A stretch of DNA of 64,000 bases from JAXGMV01 sp040772085 (lineage in GTDB: Bacteria > Chloroflexota > Anaerolineae > Anaerolineales > Anaerolineaceae), in NCBI GenBank assembly GCA_040772085.1, contig JAXGYU010000001.1, forward strand, positions 1,674,001-1,738,000, read 5' to 3'. Of this stretch, positions 32,979 to 41,696 are shown in pieces (position 1 is the stretch's first letter; the number at the start of each line of letters is the position of its first letter). The notes under the pieces are model-generated. The model was not told where the DNA came from and ran no database searches. It saw only the letters and a list, made by a program, of their open reading frames with translations. The translations under genes were made by a program, and so were the position numbers.

Positions 32979-33686
32979 ATGGCTGCAACAATGGAAATGA
33001 TTGACGTAAAGCCGCTGAACGAAATTGTCTTCGACCGTGTGAAAGCGCTCATTACTGATAACGCGCTGAAACCCGGTGAACAGATCAATATCGACCAGGT
33101 TGCTAGCGAACTGGGCGTCAGCCGCATGCCGGTGGTGATGGCAGTGCAGCAACTGGCGCTGGATGGCTTTGTTGAAATCCGGCCGCGCAAGGGCAGTTAT
33201 GTGCGCACATATTCACCGGAGGAGATCGCCAGCGTCTTTGAAATGCGCGAGGCAATGGAGCTGCTGGTGCTCAAACGGGTCATTCAGAACATGACGCCGC
33301 AGCAGGAAAGTGACCTGCAGAATTTTCACCGCTGTCTGAAGAAACTGGACGAGAATTTCACCGGCAGCAAGCGACAACTGGACGCATTCTTCGCTGTCGA
33401 GGTCGATTATCACGAATTCCTGATTAACCAGTTCCCGCCTTTGCTCAGCGAAAAGATCAACCGCATCCTCGACCTGAGCAAACGCATCCGCAAGCAGCAT
33501 TTGCACTACATGCGCAAGGTCAAGGGCGAGCGTTATTTCAGCGATTACGAGATCCACCTGCATATCAAAATGATCGAAGCCATTATCGAAAGAGATCTTG
33601 AGAAAGCCAGCCGTTATCTGGCTGAAGATATCGGCATGACTAAAGATGAAATCATACGCGACCTGGATTTGATCGAGACAGCTTGA
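32979..33686 (+). CDS. GntR-family regulator, FCD type
   Basis: 235 residues. The N-terminal winged helix (NEIVFDRVKALITDNALKPG, ELGVSRMPVVMAVQQLALDG, RPRKGSYVRTYSPEE) is followed by an all-helical FCD effector domain with histidines in VDYHEFLINQ and YEIHLHIKMIEA. The start is placed at ATG 32979 behind GGGGGAACCT. It lies 37 bp after the LarA-family gene and probably represses the operon, sensing its hydroxy- or amino-acid substrate. The shared palindrome at 29908 and 31613 is its candidate target. Confidence 0.88.
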   Translation: MAATMEMIDVKPLNEIVFDRVKALITDNALKPGEQINIDQVASELGVSRMPVVMAVQQLALDGFVEIRPRKGSYVRTYSPEEIASVFEMREAMELLVLKRVIQNMTPQQESDLQNFHRCLKKLDENFTGSKRQLDAFFAVEVDYHEFLINQFPPLLSEKINRILDLSKRIRKQHLHYMRKVKGERYFSDYEIHLHIKMIEAIIERDLEKASRYLAEDIGMTKDEIIRDLDLIETA

Positions 33687-33717
33687 TCCAGACCACCGCA
33701 ACCAACCAGGAGAGAGT

Positions 33718-35040
33718 ATGGATAACAGGGTAATGCAAACCAATATCAAAGCCGGGCTGCCAGAAGCCGTCCGCGCGGAAGGCGTCTATGTCTATGACGC
33801 GAATGGCAGGCAGTTCATCGACTGCGCCGCCGGCATAGCCGTCGTCAATATCGGCCATGGCGTCAAGGAAGTACGTGATGCCATGCACGAACAGATCGAG
33901 GAATTGACCTTCACGTATGGCGGCACCTTTACCACCAATAAGCGGCAGGAGCTGGCGGATCGCATCATCGCGCTGGCGCCGGAAGGCATGGATAAAGTCT
34001 TCTTCTGCTCGGGCGGTTCCGAGGCGATGGAATCGATGATCAAGATTGCCCGGCAATATCACGTCGAGCGCGGCAATCCCTCCAAATACAAGATCATCAG
34101 CCGCTGGCAAAGCTATCACGGCAATACCCTCGCGACCCTTTCCATTGGCGGCCGCCCCTCCTGGCGCAAACCGTATATCCCCATGCTGATGGACCATCCC
34201 CACATCACGCAATGTAACTGTTTCAAGTGCCCGTTTGGCGCAGAATATCCCAGCTGCGGCATCCAGTGCGCACGCGAACTGGAACGGGTAATCAAGTATG
34301 AAGGCCCCGAAACAATCAGCGCCTTCATCTTCGAACCCGTGACGGGCACTACCGCCCCGGCGATCGCGCCGCCGCAGGAATATTTCGATATCGTTGCCGA
34401 GACCTGCGCGAAATATGACGTCCTGATCGGCGTCGACGAAGTCATCACCGGCTTCGGGCGCACTGGCACCAACTTCGCTGTCGATCGCTTCGGCTTCAAA
34501 CCCGATATGATCGGCTTTGCCAAGGGCCTGGCGAGCGGATATATTCCAATCGGCGGTGTCATCCTGCACAAGAAGGTCGTTGATGCCATCGCTGCCGGCA
34601 GCGGCGTGCTGGTGCACAGCTTCACCTTTGCCGGCAACCCCCTGGCTTGCGCGACAGCCAATGCGGCGGTGAAATATCTGACGGATAACAACCTGATCGA
34701 ACGCTCGAACAAAGTCGGCGCCGAATTCCTCGCGATGCTGAAGGCACAGCTCACCTTTGACTGCATCGGTGATATCCGCGGTTTGGGCATGCTCATGGGC
34801 GTTGAACTGGTCAAGGATCGCGCTACCAACGCGGCGTTTGACCCGGCGCTGAACGTCGCCGGCACGATCGTCCGCAAATGCTTTGAAAAGGGCGTCATGC
34901 TCACCGCCGGTATCCCCGGCTCACATGATGGGGTCGTAGGCGACAGCCTGCAGATCGCGCCGCCTTTTGTCATGACGACGGAACAGTTCCAGCAGGTGCT
35001 GGATGTGCTGAAGCAATCAATTTCTGAAACCCTATATTAA
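33718..35040 (+). CDS. Class III aminotransferase
   Basis: 440 residues, PLP fold type I. The PLP lysine is in DMIGFAKGLASGYIPIGGV, with LIGVDEVITGFGRTG and FFCSGGSEAMESMIKIARQ as further class III signatures. This group moves an amino group from an omega or secondary amine to a 2-oxo acid (4-aminobutyrate, alanine-glyoxylate and related enzymes). A Cys-rich insert, CNCFKCPFGAEYPSCGIQC, may bind a metal or be structural. AGGAGAG precedes the ATG. Co-directional with the GntR gene (31 bp) and M20 peptidase (13 bp), so part of the same operon. Confidence 0.9.
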   Translation: MDNRVMQTNIKAGLPEAVRAEGVYVYDANGRQFIDCAAGIAVVNIGHGVKEVRDAMHEQIEELTFTYGGTFTTNKRQELADRIIALAPEGMDKVFFCSGGSEAMESMIKIARQYHVERGNPSKYKIISRWQSYHGNTLATLSIGGRPSWRKPYIPMLMDHPHITQCNCFKCPFGAEYPSCGIQCARELERVIKYEGPETISAFIFEPVTGTTAPAIAPPQEYFDIVAETCAKYDVLIGVDEVITGFGRTGTNFAVDRFGFKPDMIGFAKGLASGYIPIGGVILHKKVVDAIAAGSGVLVHSFTFAGNPLACATANAAVKYLTDNNLIERSNKVGAEFLAMLKAQLTFDCIGDIRGLGMLMGVELVKDRATNAAFDPALNVAGTIVRKCFEKGVMLTAGIPGSHDGVVGDSLQIAPPFVMTTEQFQQVLDVLKQSISETLY

Positions 35041-35053
35041 TCGGAGGCTGAAG

Positions 35054-36235
35054 ATGGATGAACTTGCTCGTGTGCTCGAACAGATTGACCAGGTGGAATT
35101 GACCGAATTCCTGCAGGGTGCGATTCAGATCCCCAGTACGATCGAGACTGAGGATGAGGAAACCGAAGTCGCCCATTTCATCGCGAAATTCATGCAGGAT
35201 GCCGGCATCGAAACCGAGCTGCAAATCGTGGAAGGTAAGCGTCCGAATGTGATCTCGACCCTGCGCGGCAGCGGTCAGGCGCCCAGCGTGACCTATAACG
35301 GACATATCGACACTGTCCCGGCTTTTGACATGCAGGACGCCTTCTCGGGCAAGATCGAGAACGGTGAGATGTGGGGCCGCGGTGCCAGTGATATGAAATC
35401 AGGCATCATTGCCATGGCTTATGCCCTGGTCGCCATCAAGCGCTCCGGAATCACCCCTCCCGGCGATGTTGTGCTCTCGGCTGTTGTCGGTGAAGAGTAT
35501 GGCAGCTATGGCGCCCGCCACTATGTCGCCAATAGCCCGCTGACCGATTACGGTATCTGCGGCGAGCCGACCAACCTGCGCATCGGTACCGCTCAGAAGG
35601 GTTTGCACTGGTACGAGTTCCACTTCCCCGGCAAGCGCATCCACTCTAGCGTTTCTTCTCAGGGCGTGAATGCCATCAAACGCGTCAACAAATTCATCAA
35701 TGCCATTGAGACCGACCTGGAACCGAAACTGGCCGAGCGCAAGCACCCGCTGCTGGGACCCTCGCTGATTAACCTCGGTAAGATCTGGGGCGGCGAACAA
35801 CCCAACGTTGTCCCCGGCGACACCTGGCTGCAGCTCGAACGCCGCTACATCCCCGGTGAAACCCGCGCAACCGTTGAGGCTGAGCTGGATGAGCTGATCA
35901 AGAAAATTGACCTGGAAGATCCGCAGTTCGGCATCACCTATGAATCGATGCCCTACAGCCTGCGTGTTTCCAAGACACCGCTGGATATCCCCGAAGAGCA
36001 TCCAATTGTTCAGGCGACCAAAGATGCCTTCAAGGTGCTCGATATGGACAGCGAAATTATGGGCGTGCCCTATTGGGGCGATGCCGGCGTGTTAAATGAC
36101 GCGGGCGTCGACTGCATTCTGTTCGGCCCGGGCCGCATCAGCGACGCGCATTCCCCGACGGAGCGCGTGGTAGTGGATGACGTCGTCACCGCGGCGAAGG
36201 TTTACGCGTTGATCCCGTTCTTCCTGAAGAAGTAA
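35054..36235 (+). CDS. M20-family metallohydrolase (ArgE/DapE/CPG2 type)
   Basis: 393 residues of a two-zinc amidohydrolase. Metal and catalytic residues are visible: YNGHIDTVP (His, Asp), GRGASDMKSG (bridging Asp), VVGEEYG (Glu-Glu) and GPGRISDAHSPTERV (C-terminal His). A dimerisation domain with a histidine in RIHSSVSSQGVNAI lies between. Such enzymes cleave N-acyl or peptide bonds of amino acids. A GGAGG site lies before the ATG, 13 bp after the aminotransferase. It may release the amino acid that the aminotransferase then deaminates. Confidence 0.9.
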   Translation: MDELARVLEQIDQVELTEFLQGAIQIPSTIETEDEETEVAHFIAKFMQDAGIETELQIVEGKRPNVISTLRGSGQAPSVTYNGHIDTVPAFDMQDAFSGKIENGEMWGRGASDMKSGIIAMAYALVAIKRSGITPPGDVVLSAVVGEEYGSYGARHYVANSPLTDYGICGEPTNLRIGTAQKGLHWYEFHFPGKRIHSSVSSQGVNAIKRVNKFINAIETDLEPKLAERKHPLLGPSLINLGKIWGGEQPNVVPGDTWLQLERRYIPGETRATVEAELDELIKKIDLEDPQFGITYESMPYSLRVSKTPLDIPEEHPIVQATKDAFKVLDMDSEIMGVPYWGDAGVLNDAGVDCILFGPGRISDAHSPTERVVVDDVVTAAKVYALIPFFLKK

Positions 36236-36251
36236 GACACGAGATATTGAG

Positions 36252-36280
36252 AAGCCAGCGGCAGCCGATGCCGCTGGCTT
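36252..36280 (+). terminator. Perfect stem-loop between M20 and otnK genes
   Basis: 12-bp arms AAGCCAGCGGCA (36252-36263) and TGCCGCTGGCTT (36269-36280) around GCCGA. Only TATG follows, so it is a partial terminator or a message-stabilising loop within the operon. Confidence 0.55.
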
Positions 36281-36305
36281 TATGAAAGGTGAGGTTGAGA
36301 GGCTG

Positions 36306-37583
36306 ATGAGACCGATTTTTGGCGTGGTGGCAGACGATTTTACCGGCGCGAGTGACGCGGCTTCATTCCTGCAGATGCAAGGGCTGCGGACCGTGCTCTC
36401 GAGCGGCATCCCTGATCAGGAAATACTGACAGGTGTGGAAGCAGATGCCATCGTCATCGCGCTCAAGACGCGCACCGCGCCGGTCGCGGAAGCGGTCGCT
36501 CAATCGGAGGCGGCCTTCGACTGGCTGACAGCCAATGGCGCGGACAAGCTGTACTTCAAGTACTGCTCCACGTTTGATTCGACCGATGAAGGCAATATCG
36601 GTCCGGTCATCGACCGCATGCTCGAAAAGCTAGGTCAACGATATACCTTCCTCAGCCCCGCGCTGCCGGTCAACGGACGCGTGGTGCGCGACGGGCATTT
36701 GTATGTCAATGGCGTGCCGCTGCATCACTCCTCGATGAAGGATCATCCGCTGACACCGATGTGGGATTCCTTCCTGCCAACGCTGATGAAGCATCAGTCC
36801 AGGTATCCCTCGCTGGTCCTACCGTTGACTGACGATTTTGCCGCGAACCAGGCAGCGCTCGCAAGCTTGCTTGAGACTGACGCTAAAGGCGCGCCGCACC
36901 TGACGCTGGTGCCGGACTACCGCGACGAAGACGATGCCGAGTTGATCGCACGGCTGTTCGGCGGACTGCGGTTCTACACCGGCGGCTCAGGCATTCTGGC
37001 TGCGCTCGGACGCGCCTGGCTTCGGGACAAAGGTATCGCGACCAGCTCCTCAACCGAATTCGACAGCGCGCCGGGCAAGGCAATCATTCTGGCGGGAAGC
37101 TGCTCCGCCGCGACTAACAGGCAGGTCGCCGCGTACCAGGCAGCCGGCGGACATGCCATCAAAGTGGAGCCGCCGCTGCTGATGGAGTCGGCTGATTACG
37201 GTCGCACCGTCATCGAATGGGCGCTGCGGACACCCGGCGATCTGCTGGTGTACTCGTCCCAGTTGCCGGATGAAATGCGTGAAAACCAACTGCGCTATGG
37301 CGCCGATATCTTGTCAGCGAAAATTGAAGGGTTGTTCCACCAACTGGCGCTGCAACTCTGCGATACGGATGTGACCAAGATCATCGTTGCCGGCGGGGAG
37401 ACCTCCGGTACAGTGACACAGGCGCTGGGATTCAACCTGTTTTATATCGGCGATGCGATGGCGCCCGGCGTTCCGGTGATGATCCCGGTTGAGCAGCCGG
37501 CATTGCGGATCGTGCTCAAATCCGGTAATTTCGGCGGTGAACATTTCTTCCAGGAAACAATCGACAAACTGAGCAGGGGCTAA
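36306..37583 (+). CDS. otnK: Four-carbon acid sugar kinase (OtnK family)
   Basis: About 425 residues of the four-carbon acid sugar kinase family (3-oxo-tetronate 4-kinase). N-terminal signatures are IFGVVADDFTGASDAASFLQ and YFKYCSTFDSTDEGNIGPVI. C-terminal nucleotide-binding elements are ILAGSCSAATNRQV and VAGGETSGTVTQALG. In known pathways it phosphorylates 3-oxo-tetronate, which OtnC then decarboxylates to dihydroxyacetone phosphate. The start is uncertain (36282 or 36306), and the shorter form matches the family opening. It is followed two bases later by the OtnC-like aldolase. Confidence 0.9.
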   Translation: MRPIFGVVADDFTGASDAASFLQMQGLRTVLSSGIPDQEILTGVEADAIVIALKTRTAPVAEAVAQSEAAFDWLTANGADKLYFKYCSTFDSTDEGNIGPVIDRMLEKLGQRYTFLSPALPVNGRVVRDGHLYVNGVPLHHSSMKDHPLTPMWDSFLPTLMKHQSRYPSLVLPLTDDFAANQAALASLLETDAKGAPHLTLVPDYRDEDDAELIARLFGGLRFYTGGSGILAALGRAWLRDKGIATSSSTEFDSAPGKAIILAGSCSAATNRQVAAYQAAGGHAIKVEPPLLMESADYGRTVIEWALRTPGDLLVYSSQLPDEMRENQLRYGADILSAKIEGLFHQLALQLCDTDVTKIIVAGGETSGTVTQALGFNLFYIGDAMAPGVPVMIPVEQPALRIVLKSGNFGGEHFFQETIDKLSRG

Positions 37584-37585
37584 CC

Positions 37586-38197
37586 ATGACCTTTACTGAA
37601 AATTCCATCTGGGTCGCAAAACAATTGTTTGACCGCAACAAGGTGACCGGATCGGCTGCCAATCTGAGCTTTCTGCAGCCGCACGGTGATATGGTCATCA
37701 CGCGCAGCGGCTCCTGTTTCGGCAGGCTGACGCCGGCTGATTTCGCCGTGATTGACAGTGAGGATCATGTGCTGTCCATCACCAAACCCAGCAAGGAATG
37801 GCCGTTGCATCGGGCGCTATACAAGGCGAGGCCCGAGGTGCGATGCGTCCTGCATACGCATAGCGTTTACAGCGTTTTATGGTCGATGCTGGAGCACGCG
37901 GACCCGGATGACATCATCCCGGCGCTGACGCCATACCTGAAGATGCGCGTCGGCAAAGTGGGCCTGGTGGATTACGCGCCGCCAGGGTCACAGGAATTAT
38001 TTGACCTGTTCAGGCAAGCCATTCCCCGGTCGGATGGATTCATCCTCAAGCAGCATGGCGTCGTGATCGGCGCGGCGGACCCGCTGGAGGCTTTCTACAA
38101 TCTGGAAGAGCTCGAGGAAAGCGCGCGCATCGCCTGGGAGGTTCATATTGCCCGCCAGAATGCCGGCGTAAAATTCAATATCCATCCACCGCTATAA
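37586..38197 (+). CDS. otnC: Class II aldolase/decarboxylase (OtnC family)
   Basis: 203 residues of the zinc-dependent class II aldolase/adducin fold. The metal-binding HTHS (CVLHTHSVYSVLW), the distal histidine in ILKQHGVVIGAADPLEAF and NLSFLQPHGDMVITRSGSCF are typical. Next to an OtnK homologue, the probable reaction is decarboxylation of 3-oxo-tetronate 4-phosphate to dihydroxyacetone phosphate and CO2. It begins two bases after otnK. The partner dehydrogenase (LtnD/OtnX type) and isomerase (OtnI) of the standard pathway are absent. Confidence 0.88.
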   Translation: MTFTENSIWVAKQLFDRNKVTGSAANLSFLQPHGDMVITRSGSCFGRLTPADFAVIDSEDHVLSITKPSKEWPLHRALYKARPEVRCVLHTHSVYSVLWSMLEHADPDDIIPALTPYLKMRVGKVGLVDYAPPGSQELFDLFRQAIPRSDGFILKQHGVVIGAADPLEAFYNLEELEESARIAWEVHIARQNAGVKFNIHPPL

Positions 38198-38219
38198 CAG
38201 TTATTGACGGGGCAGGCAA

Positions 38220-38489
38220 TTGAACGAAAAAGCCTACGAATTTGAAGCTGAAATTAAAAAGGTGCCGGATATTGACGGCGCCTATGTCGAGTTCCCCTTT
38301 GACGTGCGTGAAGAGTTTGGCAAGGGTCGGGTGAAGGTACACGCCACCTTTGACGGACATCCGTATGACGGTTCACTGGTGGTGATGGGCACGCCATGCC
38401 ACATCATCGGCCTGCGCAAGGATATCCGCCAGGCGATCGGTAAACAGCCGGGTGACATGGTCAAGGTCACCATCCGCGAACGAGCCTGA
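38220..38489 (+). CDS. DUF1905 domain protein
   Basis: 89 residues matching the small DUF1905 barrel: YEFEAEIKKVPDIDGAYVEF, REEFGKGRVKVHATFDGHPY, and a C-terminal IIGLRKDIRQAIGKQPGDMV. Function unknown. It starts with TTG; no in-frame ATG is available upstream. It lies 22 bp after otnC and may be the last gene of the operon. Confidence 0.75.
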   Translation: MNEKAYEFEAEIKKVPDIDGAYVEFPFDVREEFGKGRVKVHATFDGHPYDGSLVVMGTPCHIIGLRKDIRQAIGKQPGDMVKVTIRERA

Positions 38490-38825
38490 GTTAAAAATTT
38501 CTAACTGGTACCAAGAGGTTAATTTGTTGGGTTTACTCAAGATATAGGGTTTTACGGTAAAAATAAAGTTCAGTATCTATAATATTTGAAGAGTTATTCC
38601 CGGGCTTAATAGTATCTTTGCTTCTAATCTTTCCCCTCACGCCTTTGATCGTTAGCTCCCCACCGCCAGAGTTTTCCAATATCTTTTAGCTGCCGCATCT
38701 ACCTCAGCTTGAGTAGTATGCAATGAACTAGCACGATCGGAGTCGTTCCTTTTATTACCCCATTAGTTAATCTTATTTATAAACAGTTCGATTATTCCCT
38801 TTTAGCATCGCCCATTTCCCCAGTA
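38490..38825. other. AT-rich gap, nothing identified
   Basis: 336 bases of much lower GC than the operon upstream. I see no ORF with gene-like features, no RNA gene and no convincing terminator. Composition changes sharply at about 38490 and recovers at about 39550. Confidence 0.4.
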
Positions 38826-39308
38826 TTATTTACGTGGAATTATTCTTTCATTCTTTGGATTTCCCCAAGCTGTAATTCTCTTTGCAACGATCTCAGTCAA
38901 GGGCTTGCCAATTGCATCTTTGTAGTTAAAACCAATCAACTGAATTGTCTTTAGAAGGTCTTTATTTAAAATACTTATTGCTAGTGTTGCTCCAGCCTTT
39001 TCCTGCTCAGTAGTAGTGGAAAACGAGTTAATAACGTCAACAACCTTCCGTAAGGTGTCTTGCAAGTAAACTATATCTTCATCAGATATCAGTATTGAAT
39101 CGATTTCTTGTTTGTACTGCTGTGCTATTCTTTGTAAATCTAATTTATCCTGAATTAACTTATTGATAATCTCTTCATATGCAATTTGTTGTTCTTCAAT
39201 GACTTTTTTGGTTTTCGCAGTAGTTATTTTGTCACTGACCCAATCGATGGTATGTCTAGCTGCAATTTCAATTAATTCTGCGCCTAATGCACTTACCTGA
39301 GGATCCAT
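38826..39308 (-). CDS. Hypothetical coiled-coil protein in an AT-rich island
   Basis: 160 residues, no family recognised. The middle (KKVIEEQQIAYEEIINKLIQ, DLQRIAQQYKQEIDSILIS) is a predicted helical coiled coil. The N terminus is a short hydrophobic-acidic stretch (MDPQVSALGAELIEIAARHT). No signal peptide or membrane helix. AAGGATGGGG lies in front of the ATG. Codon use is AT-rich, unlike every neighbour, indicating recent acquisition. Confidence 0.6.
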   Translation of the reverse strand: MDPQVSALGAELIEIAARHTIDWVSDKITTAKTKKVIEEQQIAYEEIINKLIQDKLDLQRIAQQYKQEIDSILISDEDIVYLQDTLRKVVDVINSFSTTTEQEKAGATLAISILNKDLLKTIQLIGFNYKDAIGKPLTEIVAKRITAWGNPKNERIIPRK

Positions 39309-39555
39309 TTTGCCCCATCCTTGTTAGAAAATGTCAATTAATAAGGTTGATTTTAAGTTAGTTTAGTATATATCTCAAGCTTGAGCAACATGGTTAGCGA
39401 GTAACTTTGCCATTTAACCATTTGGTTGTGAGCTAGAAGACCAACGAGAATTGCCAACGACGAATGAGTTTACTTGTGACATAATATAGGTTAAATTTTC
39501 TGTACACATTTGAACTCGATCTGAACAAATACTCTAGCAAGCAGGTAGCTAATAG

Positions 39556-40125
39556 TTGAATACCCTTCCCGCCTGGATCGCCTGTCTGAGTTTCACCTCC
39601 CTGCTGGTGATGGTCGTCGCGCGCGTGAGCATGCTGCGCCAGCTGGGCGTCAACGCGGTCAAGTTCGGTCAGCGCGATAAGAGCGATTTTCTGATCCCGC
39701 CCTTCGCTTTGTTCTATATCTATCTTCTGCTGATTTCTACCTATCGGGCAGTGACGTCGGGCGCAGTTCCCTGGCATCCCATCGCCGCCTGGGTTGGCGC
39801 GGCGTTGTGTTTGCTGGCAGTCGTGATCTTCCTGTGGGGGTTGGTCTCGTTTGGACGCGCCTTCCGCATTGGCATTGACGCCGACCAGCCTGGTGCGCTG
39901 ATTACCAGCGGCGCGTTCGCTTTCAGCCGCAACCCGCTCTATGTTGCCTTCATCCTGATGTTCCTGGGCATCCTGCTCACCTTTGGCAGGTGGGAGTTCC
40001 TCCTCTATCTGGCCGGCGCGCTCTGGCTGATCCATCGTCAGATTTTGCGGGAAGAAGAGGCGCTGCGGGAAATCTACGGGGAAGCCTACGCTGATTACAC
40101 CCGCTCGGTCAGGCGCTATATATAG
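39556..40125 (+). CDS. Isoprenylcysteine carboxyl methyltransferase-like membrane protein
   Basis: 189 residues with about four to five membrane helices and the C-terminal signature of the ICMT/PEMT-like family: GALITSGAFAFSRNPLYVAF, then EEEALREIYGEAYADYTRSV. Family members methylate lipid or isoprenoid substrates with SAM at the membrane, but bacterial roles are mostly unknown. A TTG start is assumed, as there is no ATG before the first helix, so the N terminus is uncertain. Confidence 0.75.
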   Translation: MNTLPAWIACLSFTSLLVMVVARVSMLRQLGVNAVKFGQRDKSDFLIPPFALFYIYLLLISTYRAVTSGAVPWHPIAAWVGAALCLLAVVIFLWGLVSFGRAFRIGIDADQPGALITSGAFAFSRNPLYVAFILMFLGILLTFGRWEFLLYLAGALWLIHRQILREEEALREIYGEAYADYTRSVRRYI

Positions 40126-40294
40126 TTATCTCCTGTATCTCACCTGAATAAATTCTATCGTCAAATTAATTGGACGAATATTCCCTATCGGCCACAAATA
40201 ATGGTTATTTTCTGCATGCTATTTGCATGATGTCTGTTATTTACGATTGGATTTATACTTCACCAGTTCCACATTCTGCCGGAGCGGGTGGCGT

Positions 40295-41158
40295 ATGGAT
40301 TGGACAATTCCTCTTATTATTTTGCAATTGATTGTGCTGGAAGGGCTGCTTTCGCTGGATAACGCCGCGGTCCTGGGCGCGATGGTCATCAATTTACCGC
40401 AGGACGAGCCGATCCAGTGGCCGTCAGCGCTGCAAGGTATCGGGGCACGCCTGCACAGCATCCTGGGTGATCAGCGCAGCGCGGCATTGCGGGTGGGTTT
40501 GCTTGGCGCATATGTCGGCCGCGGTCTGATGCTGCTGATGGCCAGCCTGATCGTCCACAATCCCTGGCTGAAGATCATCGGCGCGGTTTATCTGATTCGC
40601 CTGGCGTTTGAGAACCTTGGCATGGTTGAGGAAAGCGACGCCGACGCCGAGGTGCGCACGGTCAAATCCACCTCATTTTGGGGCACGGTTCTCGCGGTTG
40701 AGCTGGCGGATCTGATCTTCAGTCTCGATAATGTTGTCGCGGCGGTCTCGCTCTCCAACAAACTCTGGGTGGTCATGATTGGCGTCGCTATCGGCATCCT
40801 GTTCATGCGCTTCGCGGCGGGCTGGTTCAGTTACGCCGTTGAGCGCGAGCCGATCCTGCATCAGGCAGCCTATTTGCTGGTGTTTAATATTGGCGTGGAG
40901 CTGTTGCTGGAAGAGTATACGGGTGTCAAGATTAATGACTGGCTGCGCTTCGGCATCTCGATCGGCACCATTCTGCTGGCGCTGGCGTATTCACATTTCA
41001 AGTTCCTGAGGGTCTTCAGGCCGGTGCTCGTCTGGGTAGCGCAGGGGTTCGCGAAATTAAATGATGTGCTCGACTGGGCGCTTGTGCCGTTCTTTGTCCT
41101 GGCGACCCTGGTCAAGCGCGCCATCATGAGCCTCTTCACGATGAAAAAACTGGCTTGA
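40295..41158 (+). CDS. TerC family membrane protein
   Basis: 287 residues, about seven to eight helices. The TerC hallmark aspartates appear twice, in LLSLDNAAVLGAMV and DLIFSLDNVVAAVSL. These proteins (TerC, Alx, MeeF/MeeY relatives) are linked to manganese efflux and metal supply to secreted enzymes. The frame opens earlier, but the ATG at 40295 (MDWTIPLIILQLIVLEG) has GGAGCGGGTGG in front. I found no yybP-ykoY manganese riboswitch in the 169 bases upstream. Confidence 0.88.
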   Translation: MDWTIPLIILQLIVLEGLLSLDNAAVLGAMVINLPQDEPIQWPSALQGIGARLHSILGDQRSAALRVGLLGAYVGRGLMLLMASLIVHNPWLKIIGAVYLIRLAFENLGMVEESDADAEVRTVKSTSFWGTVLAVELADLIFSLDNVVAAVSLSNKLWVVMIGVAIGILFMRFAAGWFSYAVEREPILHQAAYLLVFNIGVELLLEEYTGVKINDWLRFGISIGTILLALAYSHFKFLRVFRPVLVWVAQGFAKLNDVLDWALVPFFVLATLVKRAIMSLFTMKKLA

Positions 41159-41192
41159 GTGTCTCAATCCAGTTCAAACAAGTCATTCACGT

Positions 41193-41630
41193 CTATAGCG
41201 TTTTCTCCATCCACATCATCTGCATCCTGCCAAACAGGACGCCAGTGATGCCTTTGGCTTCATAACCGCAGCGCTCATAAAAGCCCGTGGCTGTCAGCCG
41301 GGTGAGCGTGCCCAGTTTCTTATAGCCTGACTCACGGGCAACCTCTTCGACCTTCGCGATCAATTGCCGGCCGATGCCGCGCTTCTGGTACGCTTCAGCG
41401 ATTGCGAGATGCGAGAATTGCCCGGTTTCAGCATCCTTTTCAAATAGCTTGACGACGCCAACGATCTCATCGGTCTCGGTATCGACCGCCATGTAATGCT
41501 TGCTGATTGGTTCGTAGTCATCCTTCTCGCTGCCGTGCGGCTGGCCGATCGGATCGCGCAGAACTTTGAAACGCAGGTGGTAGTACGCTTTAAAATCTTC
41601 TTTGGTTCGCGGTGATTCTATGATGATCAT
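41193..41630 (-). CDS. GNAT family N-acetyltransferase
   Basis: 145 residues of the GCN5-related acetyltransferase fold. The acetyl-CoA loop is FSHLAIAEAYQKRGIGRQLI, followed by VEEVARESGYKKLGTL and FYERCGYEAKG. The N-terminal HLRFKVLRDPIGQPHGSEKD resembles proteins acting on small metabolites or peptides. Substrate unknown. Monocistronic. Confidence 0.88.
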   Translation of the reverse strand: MIIIESPRTKEDFKAYYHLRFKVLRDPIGQPHGSEKDDYEPISKHYMAVDTETDEIVGVVKLFEKDAETGQFSHLAIAEAYQKRGIGRQLIAKVEEVARESGYKKLGTLTRLTATGFYERCGYEAKGITGVLFGRMQMMWMEKTL

Positions 41631-41696
41631 AAGCTGAACCTTTCGATGAGAGATAAATAAATCATAGTGTCATTTGATCAAATGGTCGCAAAAAAC

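Noticed and set aside
40126..40294. yybP-ykoY manganese riboswitch before the terC-like gene
   Set aside because: No match to its conserved core in the 169-base spacer.
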